Source of the DNA: Promethearchaeota archaeon
Lineage (GTDB): Archaea > Asgardarchaeota > Lokiarchaeia > Sigynarchaeales > SOKP01
DNA: 64,000 bases
Reading direction: 5' to 3'
NCBI GenBank assembly: GCA_013375495.1
Contig: JABXKC010000017.1
Location: forward strand, 1-64,000
Part shown: positions 25,551 to 33,832 of the stretch, in pieces
Layout: each line of letters opens with the position of its first letter
Numbering within the stretch: the first letter of the stretch is position 1
Made by a program: the position numbers and the translations under genes
The notes under the pieces: model-generated
What the model saw: the letters and a program-made list of their open reading frames with translations, nothing else
The model's database searches: none
Told to the model about the DNA's origin: nothing

Positions 25551-28136
25551 ATGAACAAACAAAAACAAAAATTACCAAGGACACACGCTATAAATTACGT
25601 TCTCTTAGGGGTTTCCCTAATTGTTTTTGGAAGTCTAGGGTTAGTTTTTATAACTCAAATGGAAATACAACCAGGTTGGATATGGGAAGAGGTAAGTCAA
25701 ACAAATTCAATGGAAATGTCGGTCTTAGCAGGGGACGATTTCAATGACGATGGAATATCAGAAGCAATCGCTTATATTGACGTAAAAGAACAGGATTCAG
25801 ACAATTTCGGAGATCTTAATGATTTGCCTAATTACGGTAATGTTTACGCTCTTGATGGATTAACTGGAGCTAAACTATGGGAAAAAGAATATAATAATCC
25901 TATCAAAAGAGTTTATGAGATTATGGATATCGACGACGATGGATATTCAGATTATTTCACGGAAATAGCCTCAGTTGGTCCAGATTGGGTAGTCAATAAC
26001 CCTGGCGAAAGACCTAGACCCGAAATCATACCAGACGACTATTTCAATATCTTAATTTCTGGAAGATATGGAGACGAGATACCAATTGCGACAGGAGATA
26101 ATCGTAGTTTTACAAATTTCTTTGTACATGATCTAGTTTCTTTAGATAATCTTAACGATAATAGACCAGATCTTATATTCTTAGAATGCAAGACAAAAGG
26201 GAATGATACCTTTGAGTATTTTTACAATGTTTCTAGTTATTTTGTTAATGGGACTAAATATGATTCTACCTACCTTAACTTTGGCTGGATTAGTGAACAA
26301 GACATACTTCCTGCGTTACAAATGTTTCCTTATGGCACTGAAGAGCATGTGCTTTTAATAGATCAGACTAGAATATTGTTGCTAAATACAAGTGAATCTA
26401 ACTTCTTAGAACCAATTTATAATGAAACAATTACAGGGTATTCTCGTGATTATGTCATTACAGAAGATTTGAATGCTGATTTTATTCCTGAAATTTTTCT
26501 ATTAAACGATGAAGGTAACGTTACAATAATTAGTGGAATTGATGGAACAACTATTAGAGTATTTAATGCAGAAGGAGATTTTCATTTTACCGAAATCGAT
26601 ACAATTATTTCCAATCCAGTAGATATGGAAGCATTTGTGATTATAAAAGGTCATAACTTCGCTGAAGACATTCGAGAAACCCAAATTTTAATATATGTAG
26701 TTACAAATACAGCGGAAAATATTTTTCGAGCTTATCATGAAGTAACTCAGGATGATGCAATGGATATATTTCCTTTAGGAGAGGACATGGACGGAGATTC
26801 TATTGAAGAAATCGTTGTTTTTGAAAGAATACATCCCTGGTATTCCACTTCTGAAGTTCGTCGTTTTAGCATAGTGAGCTTACCAGAAAACGAAGTTTTA
26901 GCTATTGTTAACCTTGAAACAGGCGCTGAACGGATAGTACCATTTCAAGATATTAGCGGGGATGGTAAAGGAGATATTTTATTTTCGTCTCACGATAGAA
27001 TTGTTGCAGTAGCGTCTTCAAAACCACAAGCAATATGGCAATCTCCTCATTTTCCCTTAGGATTTCCTCTCTTTATCGTTCTCGCTGTGTTATTATGTGT
27101 TGGAGTGTTTCTGGCGATACTAAAGGGTCGAAAACTGAGTTTTAGTAGAACAAATGTCAAGGAGCATAAACTCACCGTTATTGTAAACGTAGCTGCTATT
27201 GCTCTGATGTCAGTAACTTTTATACTGTTCTTAATACAGCTAAATATTTTTAACAATACATTGTTACCCAACCAAAACATGACAAATATAGTTATAAGCT
27301 TTCTTATAGTGATTATTACGTGGTATGGTACATTACCCCTGACTGCAGCATTGTATAACCGATTTGCACCCCGATTTGCATATACATTCGTAAAACTTCG
27401 ATCTTTATTTTTTAAGATATCTAAGAGTTATAACACAGATATTTTAGTAGTAGATATGAAAGATCGGAAAGAAATTGGCACAGTTATCCAGTTAAAAAGG
27501 ATAATTTTACCTTTATTACTTTCTATAGCAATAGGTTTCTACGCCTATGGTCTGCTAACTCCAATTCTTGGCTATCCTCAAGATTTTGAGGTATTTGGCT
27601 CTACCGAATTTTTCCAGTTCATGAATGGTTATATGCTCTGTTGTATCTTTCCTATGATTTTAACCTTTCTTGTCTTTTCGTTTTTTATTTCAGGAAATTT
27701 TCTGTTAGATGACGCGGGAGTTGTATATTTTCGCCAATCTAAAAAATATCGTCAACCAGGAGATATCGAACCAATCAGTATATGGGCACAATCAATGGTA
27801 AAAGGTATGGCAGGTATATCTGCGATATTAACGTTAATAAGTTTCTTAGGAACTGTAGATTTTTCGGGATTCTTTACAGATACGGAAAATATCACCGGTT
27901 TATTATTTGGATTTTTGATAACCTTAGTTTTCTTCGTAGGGATTCCTTTCTTAACCGCTTTTTCATATGTCTTATTAGCAGGTGAAGTTATGGAGTTCTC
28001 AATGGATTTCAACATGCAAAAATTGTATTCTATAATGGAAAAGAAAGGGTACAATACAACTCCAAGAGATATAACCAATATTTATCCTGAAGGTTTTATT
28101 GAGAGGAAAAAATCTATCACAGACGATCAAGAATAA
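25551..28136 (+). CDS. large membrane protein with FG-GAP-like extracellular domain
   Basis: This 861-residue protein has a signal-anchor or first TM helix at ~14-34. A long ectodomain (~37-490) follows with repeated Asp-rich calcium-binding-like loops: 'DDFNDDGISEA', 'DIDDDGYSDYF', 'EDLNADFIPEIF', 'EDMDGDSIEEIV', 'QDISGDGKGDIL'. These are the hallmark of FG-GAP/VCBS beta-propeller repeats as in integrin alpha chains. After ~497 come about seven TM helices, some separated by basic loops, ending in a charged tail. The topology is outside-propeller plus polytopic membrane domain. Function is unknown: adhesion, sensing or transport are possible. It is a single gene with a 279-bp upstream gap. 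Confidence 0.8.
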   Translation: MNKQKQKLPRTHAINYVLLGVSLIVFGSLGLVFITQMEIQPGWIWEEVSQTNSMEMSVLAGDDFNDDGISEAIAYIDVKEQDSDNFGDLNDLPNYGNVYALDGLTGAKLWEKEYNNPIKRVYEIMDIDDDGYSDYFTEIASVGPDWVVNNPGERPRPEIIPDDYFNILISGRYGDEIPIATGDNRSFTNFFVHDLVSLDNLNDNRPDLIFLECKTKGNDTFEYFYNVSSYFVNGTKYDSTYLNFGWISEQDILPALQMFPYGTEEHVLLIDQTRILLLNTSESNFLEPIYNETITGYSRDYVITEDLNADFIPEIFLLNDEGNVTIISGIDGTTIRVFNAEGDFHFTEIDTIISNPVDMEAFVIIKGHNFAEDIRETQILIYVVTNTAENIFRAYHEVTQDDAMDIFPLGEDMDGDSIEEIVVFERIHPWYSTSEVRRFSIVSLPENEVLAIVNLETGAERIVPFQDISGDGKGDILFSSHDRIVAVASSKPQAIWQSPHFPLGFPLFIVLAVLLCVGVFLAILKGRKLSFSRTNVKEHKLTVIVNVAAIALMSVTFILFLIQLNIFNNTLLPNQNMTNIVISFLIVIITWYGTLPLTAALYNRFAPRFAYTFVKLRSLFFKISKSYNTDILVVDMKDRKEIGTVIQLKRIILPLLLSIAIGFYAYGLLTPILGYPQDFEVFGSTEFFQFMNGYMLCCIFPMILTFLVFSFFISGNFLLDDAGVVYFRQSKKYRQPGDIEPISIWAQSMVKGMAGISAILTLISFLGTVDFSGFFTDTENITGLLFGFLITLVFFVGIPFLTAFSYVLLAGEVMEFSMDFNMQKLYSIMEKKGYNTTPRDITNIYPEGFIERKKSITDDQE

Positions 28137-28213
28137 CTTTAATACATTTTTTTCTTTTTATTTTCTAATCTCAGTTTATACATTAATATGTGCAAAATGA
28201 TTAACTAATTATA

Positions 28214-28720
28214 ATGCCTTTCACACCATTCCATCTAGGACCGGCATTAGTAATTGGTATTATATTTATTTACTACCTCGATTTCCCTACTTTACTGGTT
28301 GCAAGCGTAATATTGGATATAGAGCCATTCCTTGTTCTACTTCTTGATTTGAATTATCCTTTACATGGCTTTTTTCACTCATTTTTGGGTGGAACATTTA
28401 TTATCTTGCCACTTTCGTATATCATGTTTAAAATTAGGCCTTATTTGAACCCAATTACGGATTTTTTTAAACTTGAGCAGAACTCATCTTTCCTGAATAT
28501 TTTAGCCGCTTCAATTATAGGAATTTATCTACACATTTCACTAGATAGTCCGCTTTATTTTGATATTCAACCCTTTTTTCCTTTAAATTTCAACCCATTC
28601 TTAGACACATCGGAGTTATCAGGAATAACGATATATCTTTTCTGTGCGTATTGTTTTCTTGCAGCATTAATTCTGTATTTTGTACGCTTAGCAATAAAAT
28701 TCAAAAATAAAAAGAATTAA
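28214..28720 (+). CDS. polytopic membrane protein, metal-dependent-hydrolase-like (DUF4184-like)
   Basis: This 168-residue protein begins 'MPFTPFHLGPALVIGIIF', followed by 'VASVILDIEPFLVLLLDL' and 'LHGFFHSFLGG', with about four TM helices. The MPFTPFH start, the 'DIEP' and the 'HGFFHS' motifs resemble integral-membrane hydrolase-like proteins in the YdjM/DUF4184 group, whose conserved His/Asp residues may bind metal. No partner genes are obvious. The ATG lies in a short 77-bp gap after the FG-GAP-like gene, so cotranscription is possible. Confidence 0.65.
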   Translation: MPFTPFHLGPALVIGIIFIYYLDFPTLLVASVILDIEPFLVLLLDLNYPLHGFFHSFLGGTFIILPLSYIMFKIRPYLNPITDFFKLEQNSSFLNILAASIIGIYLHISLDSPLYFDIQPFFPLNFNPFLDTSELSGITIYLFCAYCFLAALILYFVRLAIKFKNKKN

Positions 28721-28747
28721 AAAAATTAAAAAAACGTTATTTAAAAC

Positions 28748-29746
28748 TTATCTGTGAAGTTTCTTCTTTCTGATTATTAAAAAGGTGACTATCGCAACAG
28801 CGCTAACAGCTACTATTATTAAAATCAGATAAAATAGCCACTCTGAGTTTGAACTAGTTATTTGATAAATTACATTAGCACTTATGTCTTTTACTGTGAA
28901 GGAAGACATCATCCCTTTCTCTCCGTATGAGACTTCAACAGTATAATTTGTTACTCCATAGCGTTTAATTATAAGCATTGATCCACTTACCGTAACATTT
29001 TCGCATCCAAGTTCGCTAACTAGGGAATCTAAGTAATCAGATTGAGGTCCCGCGATTGCTAATCCGCTTAATGCAAGTTGCCAAAGAAAATCGTCTGCAC
29101 TTATATTTGGAAAGCTATAACCTGCCATTTGTATCGCTAGATTCCCATTTAGTTCCGCTGCTAAGATATGGTAATCGTCGAGCATTGTTTTATACTCCAA
29201 AGGATCCTGAAGTACTATAATTCCATACCTCAAAGGATCCAGAAGTGTTATAAGTTCGTCTTTGCTACTCGGATCTTCTTCGTATTCATTGGTTGTATAG
29301 TTCCACACTGCCCGGAGTCCATACCATAAGGCGTAATCATTTGTATACACTTCGTCCATGGTAGTTTCATTGTATTGAGAAGCCAATAAAACTAATAAGA
29401 TTCCAATATCCAGTAGACTAAAATACTCAGGTATAAATATTGATGTTAGAACATCGTAGGTGCCCCAGGTGTCAGTTGTCCATCCTTTTAGAGTTACCTT
29501 ACTCTTTGCATTAGTAATATTTGCTTCTCCTTCAAGCCAATCACTTGGCGTTAAAGATGGATCTACTATGGTTTTCCAATCAGTATCGTTATAAAGATCA
29601 ACTACAAATTCGTCAGTCCCCTTTTTTAGAGTTAGTTGATAGGTAGTACTAGCGCTAATTGATGTAACAAGAACTCCAACGAGAATTATACTAAGTAGAA
29701 AAAAGCTCAATATACTAGTCTTTGTGTTATTTTTCTTCCTATTCAT
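28748..29746 (-). CDS. exported protein with C-terminal membrane anchor, ABC-operon associated
   Basis: This 332-residue protein has an N-terminal signal or TM helix at ~12-32 ('ILSFFLLSIILVGVLVTSIS'), an extracellular domain of ~260 residues rich in Trp, Tyr and Asp without recognised motifs, and a C-terminal TM helix (~303-325, 'FYLILIIVAVSAVAIVTFLI') ending in basic 'RKKKLHR'. Its start follows the permease stop at 29748 directly. Being the last gene of the PadR-ATPase-permease operon, it may be the exporter's accessory or the regulated surface protein. Confidence 0.8.
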   Translation of the reverse strand: MNRKKNNTKTSILSFFLLSIILVGVLVTSISASTTYQLTLKKGTDEFVVDLYNDTDWKTIVDPSLTPSDWLEGEANITNAKSKVTLKGWTTDTWGTYDVLTSIFIPEYFSLLDIGILLVLLASQYNETTMDEVYTNDYALWYGLRAVWNYTTNEYEEDPSSKDELITLLDPLRYGIIVLQDPLEYKTMLDDYHILAAELNGNLAIQMAGYSFPNISADDFLWQLALSGLAIAGPQSDYLDSLVSELGCENVTVSGSMLIIKRYGVTNYTVEVSYGEKGMMSSFTVKDISANVIYQITSSNSEWLFYLILIIVAVSAVAIVTFLIIRKKKLHR

Positions 29747-29747
29747 T

Positions 29748-30599
29748 CTATAATTGCCTCCTTTTAAATAAAATTGCTGCTAGCGCGAAACACCCAATAA
29801 TATATACAAGCAATAATGTCGTACCCATAGCTACGCTAGGAGTTATCCACTGAGCGAATGTAAAACCTCCACCAGGTCCCATTGGAATTGAAGTCTCTTG
29901 ATAGCTAGCTGGAAACGGATTTTCCAAAGTTGAAGTAATTAGATTACCCAAATATGCTAACGAGTATAACGGTTCAAACGCGTCTGCAAATATTAATGTT
30001 ATAATCTGATCAGCTATATTAAATCCCATAAGTAGAATAACTAAAGTAATTATGATTGTAATATTTACGTTTTTCATAAAAGAACTGAAAAGTGTAACAA
30101 AACTGCTTAGAGCTATTACATATAATACTGCAAATCCGAAAGAATAAAATATCCGAATATTAATTGGTCCACCATAATATAGAAACCCAAAAAGTCCTAG
30201 TATAAGATAATATATTGAAACAATTAATACCACAAGAATCAGATTTCCAAGATATTTTCCTAGAATCAATTTATATTTGTTTATTTTTGGAAAGACAATA
30301 AAACCTGTTCTTTTATTAAATTCAGAACAAATTATTCCCGAAAAAAATAAACATGCCGCAAATAAAGTTATAAACGAGATAAAAGTTAAGCCGCCGCTAA
30401 AGAATTCTGCTTGGGTATTTGACAAAAAATAGTCCGGGAACAGCTGCAATATATAGCTTAATAACACGGCAACTAGGATTGCAATAACTGTAAAAAAGTA
30501 TAACTTCTTCTTCTGCTTTTTCATTTCAAAAATGATCGTGTGATATATTGGTGATATCCCAATAAAAGATTTATCTTCATTTCTCACTTTTCTAATCAT
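29748..30599 (-). CDS. ABC transporter permease
   Basis: This 283-residue ABC-2-type membrane subunit has about six TM helices (~36-56, 70-90, 112-134, 150-170, 178-198, 255-276). The short cytosolic segment before TM1 and the large loop before TM6 ('PLYSLAYLGNLITSTLENPFP') fit NosY/YhaP-like permeases. It overlaps the ATPase gene by 8 bp (30592-30599), so the two are translationally coupled and form one transporter. Export substrate is unknown. Confidence 0.85.
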   Translation of the reverse strand: MIRKVRNEDKSFIGISPIYHTIIFEMKKQKKKLYFFTVIAILVAVLLSYILQLFPDYFLSNTQAEFFSGGLTFISFITLFAACLFFSGIICSEFNKRTGFIVFPKINKYKLILGKYLGNLILVVLIVSIYYLILGLFGFLYYGGPINIRIFYSFGFAVLYVIALSSFVTLFSSFMKNVNITIIITLVILLMGFNIADQIITLIFADAFEPLYSLAYLGNLITSTLENPFPASYQETSIPMGPGGGFTFAQWITPSVAMGTTLLLVYIIGCFALAAILFKRRQL

Positions 30600-31635
30600 C
30601 TCCTGTTAATTTAATTGTTCCTTCTGGTGTATTATCTTTTACCATTTGTGAGTAAACTCGTTCTAGTTGGGTTGTTCTTGGTTGAATAAATGAGATAACT
30701 GTGAAATCTGATTCGAATTCCCTCACTAAAATTTTCAAAATTTCACCTTTAGATTCCTTTTTTCCATCGAAAAACAGTTTAAAACCTTGATGTTCTGGTT
30801 TGTATCTTATAGGAATTTTTGAGATGTTTGGATCTAGATTCTGATCTAAATAAGGTTCAAGTCTTTCTACCATTCGATTAAGTAAAGGAGCTAATTTCTC
30901 AGCGTCAATAGGATTGAGTAACACGCAATTTATTTCGCTTGTTTTTAATGTAAGGGCAAGATTATCTACCGTATCAAAGCCAATTATTTTACCATAGTTT
31001 ATTAATGCAATTTTATCACATACTTCAGAAATTTCGTATAACATGTGCGAAGCCACAAAGATGGTTTTTCCTAGTGATTGAAGTTTTCTAATATAGCTAC
31101 GTATTTCAATGCGGGCCAATGGATCTAAACCCGTTTGTGGCTCGTCTAATATTATGATCTCCGGATCGTGTAAGATTGCTTGAATGATTCCTAATTTTTG
31201 CGTCATACCTTTAGAGTAATTTCTAACCCTTTCGTGTTTCCATTCTGAAAGTTTAAAAAGTTCTAAAAGTTCATCGATTCTACTCTCAACTTTATCTTTT
31301 GGGTATCTCTGAATTTTTGCATAGTACTTTAGTAATTGATATCCGGTCATGTTGTAAAACTGAGGAATATCTATTAAAAAGCCAATTTGACTAACTGTAG
31401 TTGAGACATTTTTTAAGTCCTGCAAATCGCTATGGTTTGTTCTAATTAGTATTTTCCCCGCATTTGGTCTGAGAATTTTCGCAATCATCTTGATAGTTGT
31501 CGTTTTTCCAGCGCCATTAGGACCTACTAGACCGATGGTTTCTCCTCGGCATACCTCGAGATTTATGCTGTTTACCGCGGTAAAATTACCAAATTTCTTC
31601 GTTAAATTTTCTAGTTTAATTACTGTTTCTGACAT
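30592..31635 (-). CDS. ABC transporter ATP-binding protein
   Basis: This 347-residue ATPase has Walker A 'GPNGAGKTTTIKMIAK', signature 'NYSKGMTQKLG', Walker B 'IIILDEPQTGLDP' and the switch His in 'VASHMLYE'. A ~120-residue C-terminal domain after the nucleotide-binding domain is common in ABC-2 exporters (DUF4162-like). It is second in the operon, 24 bp after the PadR gene, and powers the downstream permease. Confidence 0.95.
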   Translation of the reverse strand: MSETVIKLENLTKKFGNFTAVNSINLEVCRGETIGLVGPNGAGKTTTIKMIAKILRPNAGKILIRTNHSDLQDLKNVSTTVSQIGFLIDIPQFYNMTGYQLLKYYAKIQRYPKDKVESRIDELLELFKLSEWKHERVRNYSKGMTQKLGIIQAILHDPEIIILDEPQTGLDPLARIEIRSYIRKLQSLGKTIFVASHMLYEISEVCDKIALINYGKIIGFDTVDNLALTLKTSEINCVLLNPIDAEKLAPLLNRMVERLEPYLDQNLDPNISKIPIRYKPEHQGFKLFFDGKKESKGEILKILVREFESDFTVISFIQPRTTQLERVYSQMVKDNTPEGTIKLTGDD

Positions 31636-31659
31636 TTTTTTTCAATTTTTAATTTAAAT

Positions 31660-32229
31660 TTACGATACCTCTTCATTTCGATTTTTATCTTTCAATTTTG
31701 AAATCTTATCTTCAATCTTTTGAAGCTTTTGGTTTAGAACTTCAATTCTTTTTTTTAAAAAAGTTCTCTGAAATTCTAAAACTTGTAATGTTTCATTTTC
31801 AGGTTTGTGAACAATTTTAGCGAAGGGGGATCCTTGTTCAAAAAATTCATTCAATTCAGTACTACTTAGTTCGTCCTTAATTCCAAATGTAGAGGTGATA
31901 ATAGATCTCATAGATTCTCTTATTTCTTGCTCCTTTTTCATCATTATTTCAAGTGTATTCTTACCGTCGTCTGTAATTTCGTAAGTTATTATTTTTTCAT
32001 CTGTACCTGGAATATGAATCGGTACTATTAGGTTTTTTTCTCGCAAGTCTTTTAGAATTGTATAAATTGTTGAATCTGTGGGTTCCCAACCTCCAAATGT
32101 GCGGTCTTCTATAGCTTTTTTAATCTGACGACCGTGCATAGGTTCATTCTCTAAAACCATTAAAGCTAGGGTGCTAATAAATCCCTTTTTCATTGCTTTT
32201 TCAAATTTTCCGGCAATTATTTCAACCAA
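31660..32229 (-). CDS. PadR-family transcriptional regulator of the ABC operon
   Basis: This 189-residue protein has a winged helix at ~14-95 ('FISTLALMVLENEPMHGRQI', 'EPTDSTIYTILKDLREKNLI', 'ITYEITDDGKNTLEIM') and a long C-terminal coiled coil (~150-186). PadR regulators next to drug-type ABC exporters usually repress them until a ligand binds. The start is a TTG at 32229, because no ATG is in frame upstream. The upstream DNA has dyad-like TATCGATATT and ATATATCGG sequences near 32280-32310 that could be its operator. Confidence 0.88.
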   Translation of the reverse strand: MVEIIAGKFEKAMKKGFISTLALMVLENEPMHGRQIKKAIEDRTFGGWEPTDSTIYTILKDLREKNLIVPIHIPGTDEKIITYEITDDGKNTLEIMMKKEQEIRESMRSIITSTFGIKDELSSTELNEFFEQGSPFAKIVHKPENETLQVLEFQRTFLKKRIEVLNQKLQKIEDKISKLKDKNRNEEVS

Positions 32230-32461
32230 TAAGCATCACATTCAAAGTATTATTGATTTTTTTGTTCAAATCGAAAGGTATCAGTTATCGATATTAGTTA
32301 ATATATCGGTTTCCGTTATAAACTTTAGTTCTCTAATTAATTAGAATTTTGATATTCTGACCTATTAACAATAAGTCTATTATCATTTCTGGTCTCAAAT
32401 TACAAAATCCAAATTTCTGAAAAATCTTTGTCATTAAATTAAACTAGAATAATACGCTTAG

Positions 32462-32529
32462 ATATATTATTCGTGAAATCTATGAGTGTTTTGAATATAT
32501 TATTCTAGTATTATATTGATATATTATTC
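32462..32529 (+). repeat. three direct copies of ATATATTATTC upstream of the RHH gene
   Basis: Exact 11-bp copies lie at 32462-32472, 32495-32505 and 32519-32529, with a partial inverted copy (GAATAATA) shortly before them. A further match to the first nine bases lies at 32833-32841, just upstream of the exchanger gene. The spacing (33 and 24 bp) and the position before a ribbon-helix-helix gene suggest operator sites. The 348-bp gap 32230-32577 holds nothing else recognisable. Confidence 0.5.
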
Positions 32530-32577
32530 TGTTTTCTCGTCTAAATATTAAAAATAATAGTTTTATCAGTTCATAAG

Positions 32578-32742
32578 GTGGTTTTAATAAAGCTTATAAC
32601 ATGTCACATTCCAGAGGCGTATTTGAAGGGTATTGAAGAACTAGTAAATATGAACATGTATCCTAATCGTTCAGAAGTAATTCGTGTCGCAATTCGAGAT
32701 CTACTAAAAATAGAACTTAGTACTCTTCTAAGGAAGGATTAA
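32578..32742 (+). CDS. short ribbon-helix-helix (CopG/ParD-like) DNA-binding protein
   Basis: This is a 54-residue protein, too short for usual ORF cut-offs. The sequence 'KLITCHIPEAYLKGIEELV' followed by 'YPNRSEVIRVAIRDLL' is the classic archaeal RHH pattern: a DNA-contacting beta strand, then two helices with the 'PNRSE' turn. Such proteins dimerise and bind short direct or inverted repeats, and the repeats directly upstream fit. The GTG at 32578 lies inside the likely Shine-Dalgarno AAGGTGG. An ATA at 32587 would give the usual 'MKLIT' N-terminus at 5-nt spacing, so the true start is uncertain. A partner toxin is not seen. The next gene is an ion exchanger. Confidence 0.8.
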   Translation: MVLIKLITCHIPEAYLKGIEELVNMNMYPNRSEVIRVAIRDLLKIELSTLLRKD

Positions 32743-32850
32743 CAAATTTTTTTCCTTTTCTTTATTATTTTTAAATTTGAGAATATATCTATCGGGAGAT
32801 CTCGGCTATTTTATAATTGTTTTTAAATTTCAATATATTATAAGAATTCA

Positions 32851-33810
32851 ATGTTGAATCTGATTGTCTGGTTAGCATTATTTATAGGGAGTTACGTTGT
32901 AATTTATTTTGCTGCCGATTTATTTTTAGATAATTTAAAAGATTTGTGTGTCATTTACAACTTATCCCCTTTCATTATTGGGATGCTGATTCTTGGAATT
33001 GATCCAGAAGAATCAATCGCATCCATTATCGCTGCTATCAATGGATTACCTTACATTTCTTTTGGAAATGTGGTAGGTAATTCTATAATTGCTATGACCT
33101 TGCCAATTTTTTTAACTGTTTTATTCTATACCTTGAATTTTAAGGCGATTTCTAAATTCTATTTTGTTATATTATACATTCTGTTAATCAATCTTCTATG
33201 TAGTTTTATCTTTAGGAGTGGAATGTTTGTATCTGGAATCATTGCGATTGGAATGTATATAATTTATGTATTAAGAAATCTTAAGTATCGCACGCAAGAA
33301 AACATGGGAGAAACTTTAGATTATTCCGAAGGTAAGCTAATAGGAAAACGAAATTCATCTAAGGTCAAGAAGATCATTCTAACATCTTTAGGGCTAGTGT
33401 TTATTTTCATTGGTGGGGAAATACTAATTTTATCTGCGGATCACATTATGGATATCCTTCAGTTACCTGAAGTGTTTTTTGGGTTTATTATTATAGGTTT
33501 TGTTACAAATGTAGAAGAATTAACCTTAATAATAAAATCTGTAAAAAAAAAGGCCGTTGAAATAGGTTTCGGGGGAATTATTGGCAAATTAATATGGAAT
33601 CTATCAATTTCATTCGGAATAAGTGGGATTATTATTGGGAATTTATTTTATGAAATTATATTACTTTGGAATTGGCTTATTTTATTCCTCATAATTTTAT
33701 TTCTGAATTATTCCTCTAAGAAAGAACTATTCACTAGAAGAGATGGATTAATTTTAATGAGTTTCTTTGTTATTTTCTTAGCAATAAACATCGTCTTTGC
33801 TGCATTTTAA
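32851..33810 (+). CDS. sodium/calcium exchanger-type (CaCA) membrane protein
   Basis: This 319-residue protein has ~10 TM helices. Both alpha-repeats of the Ca2+/cation antiporter superfamily are visible: 'GIDPEESIASIIAAINGLPYISFGNVVGNSI' (in parts; ~50-80) and 'GFVTNVEELTLIIKS...IGFGGIIGKLIW' (~215-255), each with the conserved acidic EE pair (canonical: ELxTS...xxxGNxxGSN). The second repeat has GKLIWN where GSNxxN is usual. It probably exchanges Na+ or H+ for Ca2+ or another cation. It lies just after the RHH regulator and a matching AT-rich repeat, so it may be under that regulator's control. Confidence 0.85.
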   Translation: MLNLIVWLALFIGSYVVIYFAADLFLDNLKDLCVIYNLSPFIIGMLILGIDPEESIASIIAAINGLPYISFGNVVGNSIIAMTLPIFLTVLFYTLNFKAISKFYFVILYILLINLLCSFIFRSGMFVSGIIAIGMYIIYVLRNLKYRTQENMGETLDYSEGKLIGKRNSSKVKKIILTSLGLVFIFIGGEILILSADHIMDILQLPEVFFGFIIIGFVTNVEELTLIIKSVKKKAVEIGFGGIIGKLIWNLSISFGISGIIIGNLFYEIILLWNWLILFLIILFLNYSSKKELFTRRDGLILMSFFVIFLAINIVFAAF

Positions 33811-33832
33811 AATGACAATAAAGCAACATCCT

